A stretch of 64,000 nucleotides of DNA from Eubacterium pyruvativorans. GTDB lineage: Bacteria > Bacillota > Clostridia > Peptostreptococcales > Anaerovoracaceae. A program made the translations under genes and the position numbers. The notes beneath the pieces were generated by a model, which worked only from the letters and a program-made list of their open reading frames with translations, was not told where the DNA came from and made no database searches. Of the stretch, positions 28,889 through 37,147 are shown in pieces (positions within the stretch are counted from its first letter, which is position 1; each line of letters starts with the position of its first letter). The stretch spans positions 1-64,000 of the forward strand of contig NZ_FNBF01000003.1 of assembly GCF_900102225.1 (NCBI RefSeq). Direction: 5' to 3'.

Positions 28889-30700
28889 CTATTCCACATC
28901 CATATTATCCATCCTGCGGATTTTCCGTGTCGTTGTACGGACGAAATCCTCCCGGCGGACGATCACCTTCCGGATCCGCTTGTATACCGCCAGGCCCTGA
29001 TTCAGGCTGCTGATCTGTTCTTCCATGAACCGATCCAGTTCTTCCTCCGACGGTTCATGGCCCAGCGCCTCCGCCACTGCTTCCTTCACCGGCAGCAGCT
29101 GAACACCCACAATTTCCTCTCCGTTTTCCTTATACGGGAAAACCATAGACTCGTCGATGTACGGGCTCTCGTTGATATAATCCTCAATCTCCTCCGGGTA
29201 AACATTCTCACCGGTTTTCGTGACAATGACATTCTTCTTCCGGCCGGTCAGATACAGCCAGCCCTGCGGATCCTGAAATCCCAGATCTCCGGTGTGCATC
29301 CATCCGTCCGGTTCCATGACCGCCGCCGTTTCCTCCGGCATATTGTAGTATCCCAGCATGACATTCGGTCCCCGGTACAGAATTTCACCGATTCCGCTTT
29401 CGTCCTGATCTACGATTTTCACTTCGCCGGTTTCCACCGGAACACCTACAGAACCGGCCTTGCGGTACCTTTCCCGTTTTGCACTCATAGGTGTCCCCGC
29501 AATCAGCGGCGTGCACTCCGTCATGCCGTACCCCTGCAGAACAGTAATGCCCCAGTCCTCGAACATCCGGAGCACATTCGGCGACAGGGCGGCAGCACCG
29601 GTGATGACGAGCCGGAGTTTTCCGCCCAGTCCGTTCAGAACCTGACGGAAAATCCGGCGGCTGAGATCGATGCCCACGGACTTCAGCCCCCGGTTCAGTT
29701 TGACGATGCGGGCGAACGCCTTCTCCTTGCCTTTCTTCCGGATACCGTGTTCCACCCGGTGATAAATCATCTCCAGAACCCGCGGCACCACAATCACCAC
29801 GGTATTCTGTGCTTCCTTCATATTCTGGGAGATGTACTTCATTCCCTCACAGAACGCAGTGCTGGCTCCCCGGTACAGAACCAGCAGCATACCCAGTGTA
29901 CATTCATAGGTGTGATGGATCGGAAGAATGGATAACGTTTTGTCTGATTCCAGAATGTAGGCGATCCGGCAGACATCCATGATATTCACCGTGATGTTCC
30001 GGTGACTCAGCATAACCCCCTTCGGATTCCCGGTGGTTCCAGAGGTAAACAGAATGACCGCCAGACCGTCCGGATCGACAGCCGCATCCCGGAAAGACCG
30101 GTCGCCGTTTTCCAGCAGCTTCTCTCCCTCCGCCAGCAGCGCTCTCCAGCTGTACACCGCCGCCCCGCCGTCCGTCCTGCCGGCATTCACTTTCTCTGCC
30201 AGGGCATCTGGATGAAGACGGGACACCGGGACTTCCGAAGGATCCAGACGATCACCGTAGAACTCCGTCACAATGACATTTCGGATGCCGTCCAGACCCG
30301 CCAGTTTCCCGCAATCCGCCTGATCACAGATGATTGTGCCGCATTCAGCGGTCCTGAGGAGGTTCCCGATCTCCGGTCCGGTCAGTTCCTTATCAATCGG
30401 CACCACGACGCCGGTGCCGTTGACCACCGCCAGGTAAGAAGCGATCCATTCATAGGCACCTCTCCCCATAACCGCAATCCGCTGTCCGCTGAGTCCCATT
30501 TCCCACAGTTTCGTGCCCAGAGCATCCACGTCATGGGCCAGCAGCGTGTAGGTAATCGCTTCATAGGCGGCACCCCGCTTCTGCTTCACCCAGAACGCAG
30601 GATTCTTTCCGTAGAGACGAACGCTGCCTTCCAGCATGTCCTTCAGCGTGGTGATTTCCCGGATATCCTTGTACCAGTAATGTTCAAACCGACTGCTCAT
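28889..30700 (-). CDS. Long-chain acyl-CoA synthetase (AMP-forming)
   Basis: A 603-residue ANL-superfamily ligase of the FadD type. LFTSGTTGNPKGVMLSH (about 217-233), GYGMTECTPL, HTGDLGFQDPQGWLYLTGRKKNVIV and the C-terminal lysine region (RTTTRKIRRM) are present. The insert around 290-340 fits long-chain fatty-acyl-CoA synthetases. It should activate exogenous fatty acids with CoA and ATP. It follows the hypothetical gene at 30707-31369 by six bases, so the two form an operon. Confidence 0.9.
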   Translation of the reverse strand: MSSRFEHYWYKDIREITTLKDMLEGSVRLYGKNPAFWVKQKRGAAYEAITYTLLAHDVDALGTKLWEMGLSGQRIAVMGRGAYEWIASYLAVVNGTGVVVPIDKELTGPEIGNLLRTAECGTIICDQADCGKLAGLDGIRNVIVTEFYGDRLDPSEVPVSRLHPDALAEKVNAGRTDGGAAVYSWRALLAEGEKLLENGDRSFRDAAVDPDGLAVILFTSGTTGNPKGVMLSHRNITVNIMDVCRIAYILESDKTLSILPIHHTYECTLGMLLVLYRGASTAFCEGMKYISQNMKEAQNTVVIVVPRVLEMIYHRVEHGIRKKGKEKAFARIVKLNRGLKSVGIDLSRRIFRQVLNGLGGKLRLVITGAAALSPNVLRMFEDWGITVLQGYGMTECTPLIAGTPMSAKRERYRKAGSVGVPVETGEVKIVDQDESGIGEILYRGPNVMLGYYNMPEETAAVMEPDGWMHTGDLGFQDPQGWLYLTGRKKNVIVTKTGENVYPEEIEDYINESPYIDESMVFPYKENGEEIVGVQLLPVKEAVAEALGHEPSEEELDRFMEEQISSLNQGLAVYKRIRKVIVRREDFVRTTTRKIRRMDNMDVE

Positions 30701-30706
30701 TCTCTT

Positions 30707-31369
30707 CTATTCTCCCTCCCGCTCGATGCCATGGATTCTGGCATATTCATCCTGAATATAATTATGATGGAATTCGCCGATCATGAAATGACAGAGCGCC
30801 ATGGCCGTGTCCATCACCTTATCCCCTGTGAGATCAAAGTCATAGGACTGTTCTGTATTCCGGAAAGTCTCTCCGTATGCCGCCAGCGCATGGTCCAGCG
30901 TGCCGAGGGCTTCATAGGTCTTCCGTTCTTTCCGGCTCAGCCCCTGTCTCCACAGTTTCTCCGCTGTGCGGATCGAAAGCACCAGGCAGATGGCAGCCGT
31001 CTGATCCTCCCGCAGCATCTCGCCGTACCGCTCTTCCCGGTAAAATTCCCTGAGCAGCTCGGTATATTCACTCTGCAGGCCGGCATAGCGCTCCAGAATT
31101 CCCTCCGCCCGTTCCCGACGGTGTTTCCCGAATACGTACCGTGTATACCACTGCATCCCCGCCATCTCGTAGGTGAATGCGATCCAGCTGAAGTACTCTG
31201 TCATGGCAAAAAGATAAATCTCCTTCCGTTCCAGTGAATCCTCACAGGTTTCCGGAAAGTCTTCCGACCGGACGAAATCTCTCACCCCTTCCAGCAGTCT
31301 GTGAAAAAAAGGTGCGAAGTCATGCTCCGTCTCCGCCTTTCGTGCTGTCATCTCTCTTTCCTCTGTCAT
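30707..31369 (-). CDS. Hypothetical helical protein, operon partner of the acyl-CoA synthetase
   Basis: A 220-residue, mostly helical and charged protein, rich in Glu, Arg, Tyr and Trp, without signal peptide or membrane span. I do not recognise a family. The placement directly before the acyl-CoA synthetase with only six bases between suggests a linked role in fatty-acid handling, which is inference. Start could be ATG 31369 (GAGAGG upstream) or the internal ATG six codons later (GAGGAAAGAG). Confidence 0.6.
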   Translation of the reverse strand: MTEEREMTARKAETEHDFAPFFHRLLEGVRDFVRSEDFPETCEDSLERKEIYLFAMTEYFSWIAFTYEMAGMQWYTRYVFGKHRRERAEGILERYAGLQSEYTELLREFYREERYGEMLREDQTAAICLVLSIRTAEKLWRQGLSRKERKTYEALGTLDHALAAYGETFRNTEQSYDFDLTGDKVMDTAMALCHFMIGEFHHNYIQDEYARIHGIEREGE

Positions 31370-31392
31370 ACGCTGATCCTCTCCGGCCCGCA

Positions 31393-31428
31393 GCCTTCCG
31401 GCGATACACGGCCTTCCGGCGATACACG
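31393..31428. repeat. Perfect tandem duplication of 18 bp
   Basis: GCCTTCCGGCGATACACG at 31393-31410 is repeated exactly at 31411-31428, in the leader of the 30707-31369 gene between a terminator-like hairpin and the ribosome site. Confidence 0.85.
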
Positions 31429-31462
31429 AAAAAAATCCACCGGTATACGGCGATACCGATGG
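31429..31462 (-). terminator. Terminator-like hairpin in the leader of the hypothetical/acyl-CoA synthetase operon
   Basis: CCACCGGTAT and ATACCGATGG form a stem at about 31438-31462, and on the minus strand it is followed by A and seven U. It stands between the promoter (31584-31613) and the first gene, an attenuator-like position. Confidence 0.65.
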
Positions 31463-31583
31463 ACCTCTGATGCCTGATCTTTCGACTCTACATCCCTGTA
31501 CCGTCTCAAATTATAGAATATTATTCTGACGGTTTCAACTACCGATTCAAAATAACGATCTGCTCGCAGATATCTGTCGTGAT

Positions 31584-31613
31584 ATTTTAACATCCGCCGC
31601 CCGACAACGTCAA
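31584..31613 (-). promoter_or_regulatory. Promoter of the hypothetical/acyl-CoA synthetase operon
   Basis: Minus strand TTGACG (31613-31608), 18-base spacer, TAAAAT-like -10 (31589-31584). The leader to the first ATG is about 210 bases and holds two further stem-loops. Confidence 0.5.
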
Positions 31614-31620
31614 CTTGTGT

Positions 31621-31626
31621 TATAAT
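31621..31626 (+). promoter_or_regulatory. -10 box of the second ferredoxin-AKR gene
   Basis: A consensus TATAAT ends only seven bases before ATG 31634, so transcription should start at or next to the start codon. No convincing -35 is seen. Confidence 0.55.
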
Positions 31627-31633
31627 GGGGCCC

Positions 31634-32617
31634 ATGGAAAAAAAGCGACTTGGAACAACCGATCTGTACGTCACCCCTGTGGGTATGGGAACCCTGACCA
31701 TGGGCTTCTCCCAGAAGAACCTCCCGGAGGAAGATGGAGCGGCCGTCATCGTCCATGCGGCGGCCCGGGGCATCAATTTCTTCGACACGGCCCAGTACTA
31801 CGACACCTACCGCTACCTGGCCCCGGCGCTCCGGGAAATCCGCCGCCGGGGCATCCCGGAGCCTGTGATTTCATCCAAGACACTGGCGGAGGACTACGAG
31901 GGCACCAGAGATGCAGTGGAGGAATGTCTCCAGTCCCTGGACCGCTCCGCCGTTGACATCTTCCTGCTCCACGAAGTACGGGGGATGGATGATTTCCGGC
32001 GGCGTGAAGGCGCCTGGAAAGCCCTCCTGGATATGAAAGCGGAAGGGCTGATCCGGGCGGCGGGAATCTCAACCCATCACGTTGACGCCTGCCGGGGCAT
32101 GGCCGAAGCAGCGGGCTGCGATGTCGTCTTCCCGCTGATCAACCTGACCGGCCTGGGCATCCGGACCCTGGATCCGGACGGCAGTGACCGGCCGGCGTCC
32201 CGGGAAGAAATGGAGGAGGCCATCCGTATCTGCCATGCCTGGGGCCGGGGCATTTTCACCATGAAGGCCTTCGGCGGCGGAAATCTCATCGAAGATTATG
32301 TCCGCTGTCTGGACTATGCCTCCGGCATACCGGGGAATCAGTCCGTTATGATCGGCATGGCGGATACAGCCCAGGTGGACACAGCACTCCGCTACTTCCA
32401 GGGAGAACTGGACCGGACCTACGTTCCGGATATCACCGGAAAACGTCTGATGGTGGATCAGTCCGACTGCGAAGGCTGCGGCACCTGCAAGGCCCGGTGC
32501 GTGAGCCACGCCATTCACTGGAATGAAAACGGACTGGCGGAAATCGATCAGAAGAAATGTGTTCACTGCGGCTACTGTGCGCCGGTCTGCCCGGTGCGGG
32601 CGATCATTTTCCTGTAA
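31634..32617 (+). CDS. Aldo/keto reductase with C-terminal ferredoxin domain (2 of 3)
   Basis: A 327-residue protein: AKR barrel (residues 1-265; GINFFDTAQYYDTYRYL with Asp and Tyr of the catalytic set, IFLLHEV) then a classical 2[4Fe-4S] ferredoxin domain with CEGCGTCKARC and CVHCGYCAPVCP. It is shorter than its paralogues in this window, and its clusters follow the bacterial ferredoxin pattern. ATG 31634 lies at the expected transcript start; ATG 31625, within the -10 box, is less likely. MntP follows after 15 bases. Confidence 0.87.
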   Translation: MEKKRLGTTDLYVTPVGMGTLTMGFSQKNLPEEDGAAVIVHAAARGINFFDTAQYYDTYRYLAPALREIRRRGIPEPVISSKTLAEDYEGTRDAVEECLQSLDRSAVDIFLLHEVRGMDDFRRREGAWKALLDMKAEGLIRAAGISTHHVDACRGMAEAAGCDVVFPLINLTGLGIRTLDPDGSDRPASREEMEEAIRICHAWGRGIFTMKAFGGGNLIEDYVRCLDYASGIPGNQSVMIGMADTAQVDTALRYFQGELDRTYVPDITGKRLMVDQSDCEGCGTCKARCVSHAIHWNENGLAEIDQKKCVHCGYCAPVCPVRAIIFL

Positions 32618-32632
32618 AACTGCGAGGTAATC

Positions 32633-33217
32633 ATGTACATATTTATCCTGAACAGCGCCCTGCTGGGCATCGGCCTGGCCATGGACGCTTTCTCTGTCTC
32701 CCTGGCCAACGGACTGAACGAGCCAGGAATGAGGAAACGCCGCATGGCGGCCATCGCCGGTGTATACGCCTGGTTTCAGTTCATGATGCCCATGGCCGGC
32801 TGGTTCTGTGTCCGCCGCCTGGTGGCCTATTTCCGGATCTTCGAACACTGGATTCCCTGGATCGCACTGATCCTGCTGCTCTATATCGGCGGCAAAATGT
32901 TATGGACCGGCGTTCGTCACCGGGCCGGGGCCGAGGCGGAAGCCGAAGCCGCCGGAGGTCTCGGCGCCCTCACCCTTCTGATGCAGGGAATCGCCACCTC
33001 TATTGACGCCCTTTCCGTGGGATTCACCATCTCGAAATACGACGGCAGTACGGCATTTTCGGCTTCCGTGATCATCGCAGCCGTCACCTTCGCTGTCTGC
33101 ATGGCAGGACTGTACCTGGGTAAGAAGATCGGCACTCGGCTTTCCGACAAAGCCTCCATGCTGGGCGGAATCATTCTGATCGCCATAGGGCTGGAAATTT
33201 TCATCCGGGGGATCTGA
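32633..33217 (+). CDS. mntP: Manganese efflux pump MntP
   Basis: A 194-residue membrane protein with six spans and the two inverted-repeat signatures AMDAFSVSLANG and ATSIDALSVGF whose acidic residues bind Mn2+. It exports manganese from the cytoplasm. It is probably co-transcribed with the preceding ferredoxin-AKR. Its stop is only five bases from the convergent thiE stop. Confidence 0.93.
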   Translation: MYIFILNSALLGIGLAMDAFSVSLANGLNEPGMRKRRMAAIAGVYAWFQFMMPMAGWFCVRRLVAYFRIFEHWIPWIALILLLYIGGKMLWTGVRHRAGAEAEAEAAGGLGALTLLMQGIATSIDALSVGFTISKYDGSTAFSASVIIAAVTFAVCMAGLYLGKKIGTRLSDKASMLGGIILIAIGLEIFIRGI

Positions 33218-33222
33218 TCCCG

Positions 33223-33894
33223 TCAGCCTTCGATGATCTTCCGGGTCTCCTCCTTCAGCGCTTCTGACGCCTCCCGGATATGTTCCTGGGCGAAAATGGC
33301 AGAAATGACGGAGATGCCGCAGATCCCGCTTCCCGCCAGTTCCCGCACGTTGTCCCTGGTGATTCCGCCGATGGCCACCACCGGAATTTTCACCGCAGCG
33401 CAGATTGCCCGGAGCGTCTCGAAATCCACCGACTCCGCATCCTTTTTCGATCCTGTAGGGAATACGGCGCCGACACCCAGATAATCGGCTCCTCTCTTTT
33501 CTGCCAGCAGCGCTTCTTCCACAGTGTGAGCCGAAACACCCAGAATCCGGTCTTCCCCGATGGCCTCACGGACTGCTCCCGCTTCCATATCACTCTGCCC
33601 TACATGAACGCCGTCAGCACCGGCGGCAAGGGCGATCTCCACATTGTCATCAATCACAAACGGAACCTGATACTTCCGGCAGAGTGCACCGATTTCCTTT
33701 GCCTCCGCCAGGAAATCATCGTACGCCATGGCCATGTCATCCTTCTCCCGGAGCTGGACGAAGGTCACGCCGCCTTTCAGTGCTTCCTCCACATCATCAT
33801 ACAGCCTTCTCCCGTTCAGCCAGTGCCGGTCAGTCACCGCATAGAGCAGCAGCGGATTCTCGACTCCTGTCTGATTCAGAATTGCCTTGTCCAT
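33223..33894 (-). CDS. thiE: Thiamine phosphate synthase
   Basis: A 223-residue TIM barrel that joins HMP-diphosphate and THZ-phosphate to thiamine phosphate. FVQLREKD, FVIDDNVEIALAAGADGVHVGQSD, the GVGAVFPTGSKKDA phosphate loop and VAIGGIT are all diagnostic. Other thi genes are not in the window. The alanine symporter gene upstream ends in a terminator, so thiE likely has its own short promoter. Confidence 0.95.
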   Translation of the reverse strand: MDKAILNQTGVENPLLLYAVTDRHWLNGRRLYDDVEEALKGGVTFVQLREKDDMAMAYDDFLAEAKEIGALCRKYQVPFVIDDNVEIALAAGADGVHVGQSDMEAGAVREAIGEDRILGVSAHTVEEALLAEKRGADYLGVGAVFPTGSKKDAESVDFETLRAICAAVKIPVVAIGGITRDNVRELAGSGICGISVISAIFAQEHIREASEALKEETRKIIEG

Positions 33895-33919
33895 CGTTAT
33901 TACCTCCCGTAAACGTCAG

Positions 33920-33946
33920 AAAAGCGCAGTCCGATCCGGACTGCGC
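33920..33946 (-). terminator. Terminator of the alanine symporter gene
   Basis: GCGCAGTCCG (33924-33933) pairs with CGGACTGCGC (33937-33946); four U follow on minus. Confidence 0.75.
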
Positions 33947-33954
33947 AGAAAATA

Positions 33955-35391
33955 TTAATCTTCCCCGTTCCAGAAATCGGTATGATCTTTCAAACCGATG
34001 CTCGCCGCCAGGAAATGCGGGTTCTTGCCTTCCTTCTTCTGTCTCTGATAGTCGTTCAGACACTTTACAGATGTTCCTCCCAGAATCAGGATGGTCGGCA
34101 TATTCGTTACAACCATGAGGCCCTGCATCATATCCGCCGTATCCCACACCAAGCCGGCACTGGCAACAGAACCAATGAAGACCAGTACCGTGGCGATCAG
34201 CCGGAACACCAGCAGTCCGCCGGCACTCATATCCCGGTTCAGGATGAAGTGAAGGCAGCCTTCACAGTATGAATAGTTGCCGATCAGCGTTGTAAATGCA
34301 AACAATGACATGGAGATCGCAATAAAAACCGGTCCGAAGGCTCCCAGCGTGGATGCGATGGAGGACTGTACATAGCCCGCCGCATCGGCCGTTCCGTCCG
34401 CTGCCAGGAACTTCGCCGCAGAAACATTCGTGCTCATGCACATGAAGGCTGTGGCGGTACAGATCAGCAGGGTATCAATAAAGACCGAAAGCATCTGGAC
34501 CAGCCCCTGCTTCACCGGATGGGATACGTCGGCTGTGGCAGCCGCATTCGGAGCGGAACCCATACCGGCTTCGTTGGAATACAGACCTCTCTTCAGACCG
34601 AACATAAGGCAGGATCCGGTGAATCCGCCGAAAATCGCCTTGAAATCGAAGGCGTTGCGGAAAATAGACCCGAACATATGCGGGATATTTCCATAATTCA
34701 TGAAAATCACGATCAGAGAAACCAGTACATAGGAAATACCCATGACCGGCACCAGGACCTTCGTCACATTCGTCAGCCGCTTCGCACCGCCGATAATGAT
34801 CAGACCGAACAGCAGTGCCAGAACCACCCCGATGATCTTCGGCGTATTCTTGCCGTAGAACGAAAATACGGCGAACGTGGACTGCAGGTTGTAAGCCGCC
34901 AGCATGTTATATCCCACTGCATAAGTGCAGATGATCAGAACAGAAAACACCACGCCCAGCCATCTGGCGTGCAGCCCGTCCCGCATGTAATAAGCCGGGC
35001 CGCCGTAGCTGCTGCCGTCCTTGTTTCTGCGCTTATAGACCTGCGCCAGTGTGGACTCGATGAACGCACTGGACCCGCCGATAAAAGCAGTGACCCACAT
35101 CCAGAAAATAGCCCCCGGGCCACCGCTGATCACCGCCGTCGCCACACCGATAATATTTCCGGTACCGACACGGGACGCTGTGGAAACCATCAGCGCACCG
35201 AAGGATGAAATGCCGTTTTCCGTCTTCGGCTTCTCCGCCACCACCCGGATGGTCTCTGCAAACATCCGGGCCTGCATCAGCCGGGTACGGATCGTGAAAT
35301 AAAGCCCGCCGGCAATCAGAATCAGCGGCACCAGCCACGGCTGATACAGAAAACCGCTGATCGCCAGAATCACACTGTGAATTCCATTCAT
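33955..35391 (-). CDS. Sodium:alanine (AGCS family) symporter
   Basis: A 478-residue transporter with about 11 spans. STASRVGTGNIIGVATAVISGGPGAIFWMW and the GLKRGLYSNEAGMGSAPNAAATAD stretch are the AGCS signatures for Na+ and substrate binding. It imports alanine or glycine with Na+ or H+. ATG 35391 follows GAGGGAG; the longer frame has no ribosome site. Promoter at 35465-35494. Consistent with an amino-acid-using anaerobe. Confidence 0.93.
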   Translation of the reverse strand: MNGIHSVILAISGFLYQPWLVPLILIAGGLYFTIRTRLMQARMFAETIRVVAEKPKTENGISSFGALMVSTASRVGTGNIIGVATAVISGGPGAIFWMWVTAFIGGSSAFIESTLAQVYKRRNKDGSSYGGPAYYMRDGLHARWLGVVFSVLIICTYAVGYNMLAAYNLQSTFAVFSFYGKNTPKIIGVVLALLFGLIIIGGAKRLTNVTKVLVPVMGISYVLVSLIVIFMNYGNIPHMFGSIFRNAFDFKAIFGGFTGSCLMFGLKRGLYSNEAGMGSAPNAAATADVSHPVKQGLVQMLSVFIDTLLICTATAFMCMSTNVSAAKFLAADGTADAAGYVQSSIASTLGAFGPVFIAISMSLFAFTTLIGNYSYCEGCLHFILNRDMSAGGLLVFRLIATVLVFIGSVASAGLVWDTADMMQGLMVVTNMPTILILGGTSVKCLNDYQRQKKEGKNPHFLAASIGLKDHTDFWNGED

Positions 35392-35464
35392 AATAATAAA
35401 CTCCCTCTCGTTTTCGATGCGCAGGCAAAAGCATGCCGCATCTCTGAATAACATCAACCGCTTT

Positions 35465-35494
35465 ATTCTACCATTCCGATAAAGTAATTGTCTA
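35465..35494 (-). promoter_or_regulatory. Promoter of the alanine symporter gene
   Basis: Minus strand TAGACA (35494-35489), 18-base spacer, TAGAAT (35470-35465). Confidence 0.55.
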
Positions 35495-35840
35495 CATACA
35501 CTGAATTATTTATGGAAATATTAAAAAAAAACCGGCTGCTGCCCGAACAATGGGACCGGGGCGGCGGATTTGCTCAAGCGGGCGTATTTGGGCAGCGGGG
35601 AATGAACGGGATGGCTGCCCGTAGGTGCGGTCTGGACGAAATGCACAATTTCCCACTTGATAAACTCAAATTATCATCCGTCTTTCCGAATAAAAATTCA
35701 ACCCCATCGGAATGACCGCCTCCACTTATCCATCGTGCGGATTATGACTGCAGGCATCTGTATATTATTCAACGTTATTGCATTATTATTCATCCTCCCG
35801 ATAATGATCCTTGATTATTCAATTCAGTCCCCAACCGGCC

Positions 35841-35876
35841 GGGTGCGAAAACGGGATTTTTTGGCTTTCCGCACCC
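35841..35876. repeat. GGTGCGAAA-type inverted repeat, copy 4
   Basis: GGGTGCGAAA at 35841-35850 faces TTTCCGCACCC at 35866-35876, with a one-base bulge and a 15-base spacer. Confidence 0.6.
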
Positions 35877-35922
35877 CTCACTGACACGCCTCCCCGCATC
35901 ATTAACCAGAAACCGAAAAAAA

Positions 35923-35954
35923 GTGCGAAATCCGAAAAAAATCGAATTTCGCAC
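35923..35954. repeat. GGTGCGAAA-type inverted repeat, copy 5
   Basis: GTGCGAAA at 35923-35930 faces TTTCGCAC at 35947-35954 around an A-rich spacer; CC follows the right arm, as in the other copies. Confidence 0.65.
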
Positions 35955-36053
35955 CCGCCATGTATCCCGGCACCGTGTTACGGCACTGGCAGTATCCGGC
36001 ACTAAGAGCCGGCGCATCCGTTCGACTGCACCCCCCCGGCCGTATCCGTCCGA

Positions 36054-36452
36054 TTATTCGTCCCGGCCTGCCGTCCGCTTGGCTTCTGCCTTTCCCAGGA
36101 ATTTTTCATTATCGATGATGAACCGCTCGTGGGTTCCCCGGCCGATGATCCCGGCTTCATCATATGCCTTCACGTCGAAGACCAGCTTCCGCCGGTCCAC
36201 TTCCACCAGCTCCGATTCCACCCGGACTTTCATTCCCACCGGTGTGGCGGACAGATGGTCCACATTCATTTTCGTTCCCACCGTCCCCTGTCCTTCTTCC
36301 AGATACGGCTCCACGCTGGTGCTGGCTGCCTTCTCCATCTGTGCGATCATCTCCGGCGTGGCATAGACCGGAAGCAGCCCGCTTCCCACCCGATCTGCCG
36401 TCATTTCCTCAGTCACAGTCAGTTCAATTTCATTTTTAATTCCCGTTTCCAT
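36054..36452 (-). CDS. FlK-like hotdog-fold thioesterase
   Basis: A 132-residue hotdog protein. GSGLLPVYATPEMIAQMEKAA and EEGQGTVGTKMNVDHLSATPVG followed by ERFIID match the fluoroacetyl-CoA-thioesterase-like (FlK) family, whose Thr/Glu/His catalytic set is compatible with T and H seen here. Most members hydrolyse small acyl-CoAs of unknown identity. Its ATG overlaps the stop of the tetR gene (TGATG), so regulator and enzyme are translated together. Confidence 0.85.
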   Translation of the reverse strand: METGIKNEIELTVTEEMTADRVGSGLLPVYATPEMIAQMEKAASTSVEPYLEEGQGTVGTKMNVDHLSATPVGMKVRVESELVEVDRRKLVFDVKAYDEAGIIGRGTHERFIIDNEKFLGKAEAKRTAGRDE

Positions 36453-37042
36453 CAGAATCTTCCTTTCTGAAACCCGTCTAATAGTTCCTCCACCAGCGGA
36501 CGAGCAGCCTCCGTCAGAGAATAACGTTCCCGCTTCAGGAGCCAGTTATAGATGGCGCCCCGCTCCAGATCGGCGAACAGCGCAATCAGTTCTTCCGCGG
36601 TCCGGTTCGTGCGGAACTCTCCGCTGGCAAGTCCCCGCTCGATCTGTTCCCGCACGAATTGAAAATACATCCGGTTCCGGTCCTGCAGACACTGATAGTG
36701 ATCCGTCCGGATCTGTTCCGCAAACAACGATGCCATCAGGTTCGCCGGTACCTCCTCTTCAATCAGCCGGAACAGATACTGATTCGACCCCAGAAGAGCT
36801 TCCGAAGCGCTCATGTCCGGTGTCATCTCTGCCTGATATTCTTCATACGCATCGTCGAAAAGAACCGACAGCGTATTCAGCAGATCCGCCTTCCCGTCGA
36901 AATAGTGATAAAACGTGCCTTTCGAAACGCGGGACTCCTTCAAAATGTCCTCCACCGTGGTATTCTCATATCCGTTCTTCTGAAAAAGCCGCCACGCAGC
37001 ATGTGAAAGTTTTGCTTTTTTTGATAATCTTCTGCGTCCCAT
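36452..37042 (-). CDS. TetR-family transcriptional regulator
   Basis: A 196-residue regulator; helix-turn-helix at about 10-56 (AAWRLFQKNGYENTTVEDILKESRVSKGTFYHYF region) and a ligand-binding C-terminal domain without recognised family. Overlap with the thioesterase gene suggests autoregulation of an operon responding to an acyl-CoA or similar ligand (inference). A weak inverted repeat ATTGT-N10-ACAAT at about 37097-37116 upstream could be its operator. Confidence 0.9.
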   Translation of the reverse strand: MGRRRLSKKAKLSHAAWRLFQKNGYENTTVEDILKESRVSKGTFYHYFDGKADLLNTLSVLFDDAYEEYQAEMTPDMSASEALLGSNQYLFRLIEEEVPANLMASLFAEQIRTDHYQCLQDRNRMYFQFVREQIERGLASGEFRTNRTAEELIALFADLERGAIYNWLLKRERYSLTEAARPLVEELLDGFQKGRF

Positions 37043-37147
37043 GGGTATCCCTGCAATCTTGTCTGAAACTTAATTGAAACATCACATTGTAGATAATATC
37101 ACAATCCAGAACGCAGTTCAAACTCGATTTTGTCCACAGACACAGAA

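Larger units (their letters stand above)
35495..36053. other. Gene-poor island with inverted repeats
   Basis: No open frame here has both a ribosome site and family resemblance. The stretch holds imperfect GC stems (GCTGCCC/GGGCAGC, about 35537-35597), AT-rich TTATTCA-containing sequence (35750-35825) and two GGTGCGAAA-type inverted repeats. Its texture matches the island at 334-780. Confidence 0.6.

Noticed and set aside
35488-35715. 75-codon frame in the right gene-poor island
   Set aside because: Composition unlike neighbours, no ribosome site, and it crosses the symporter promoter.
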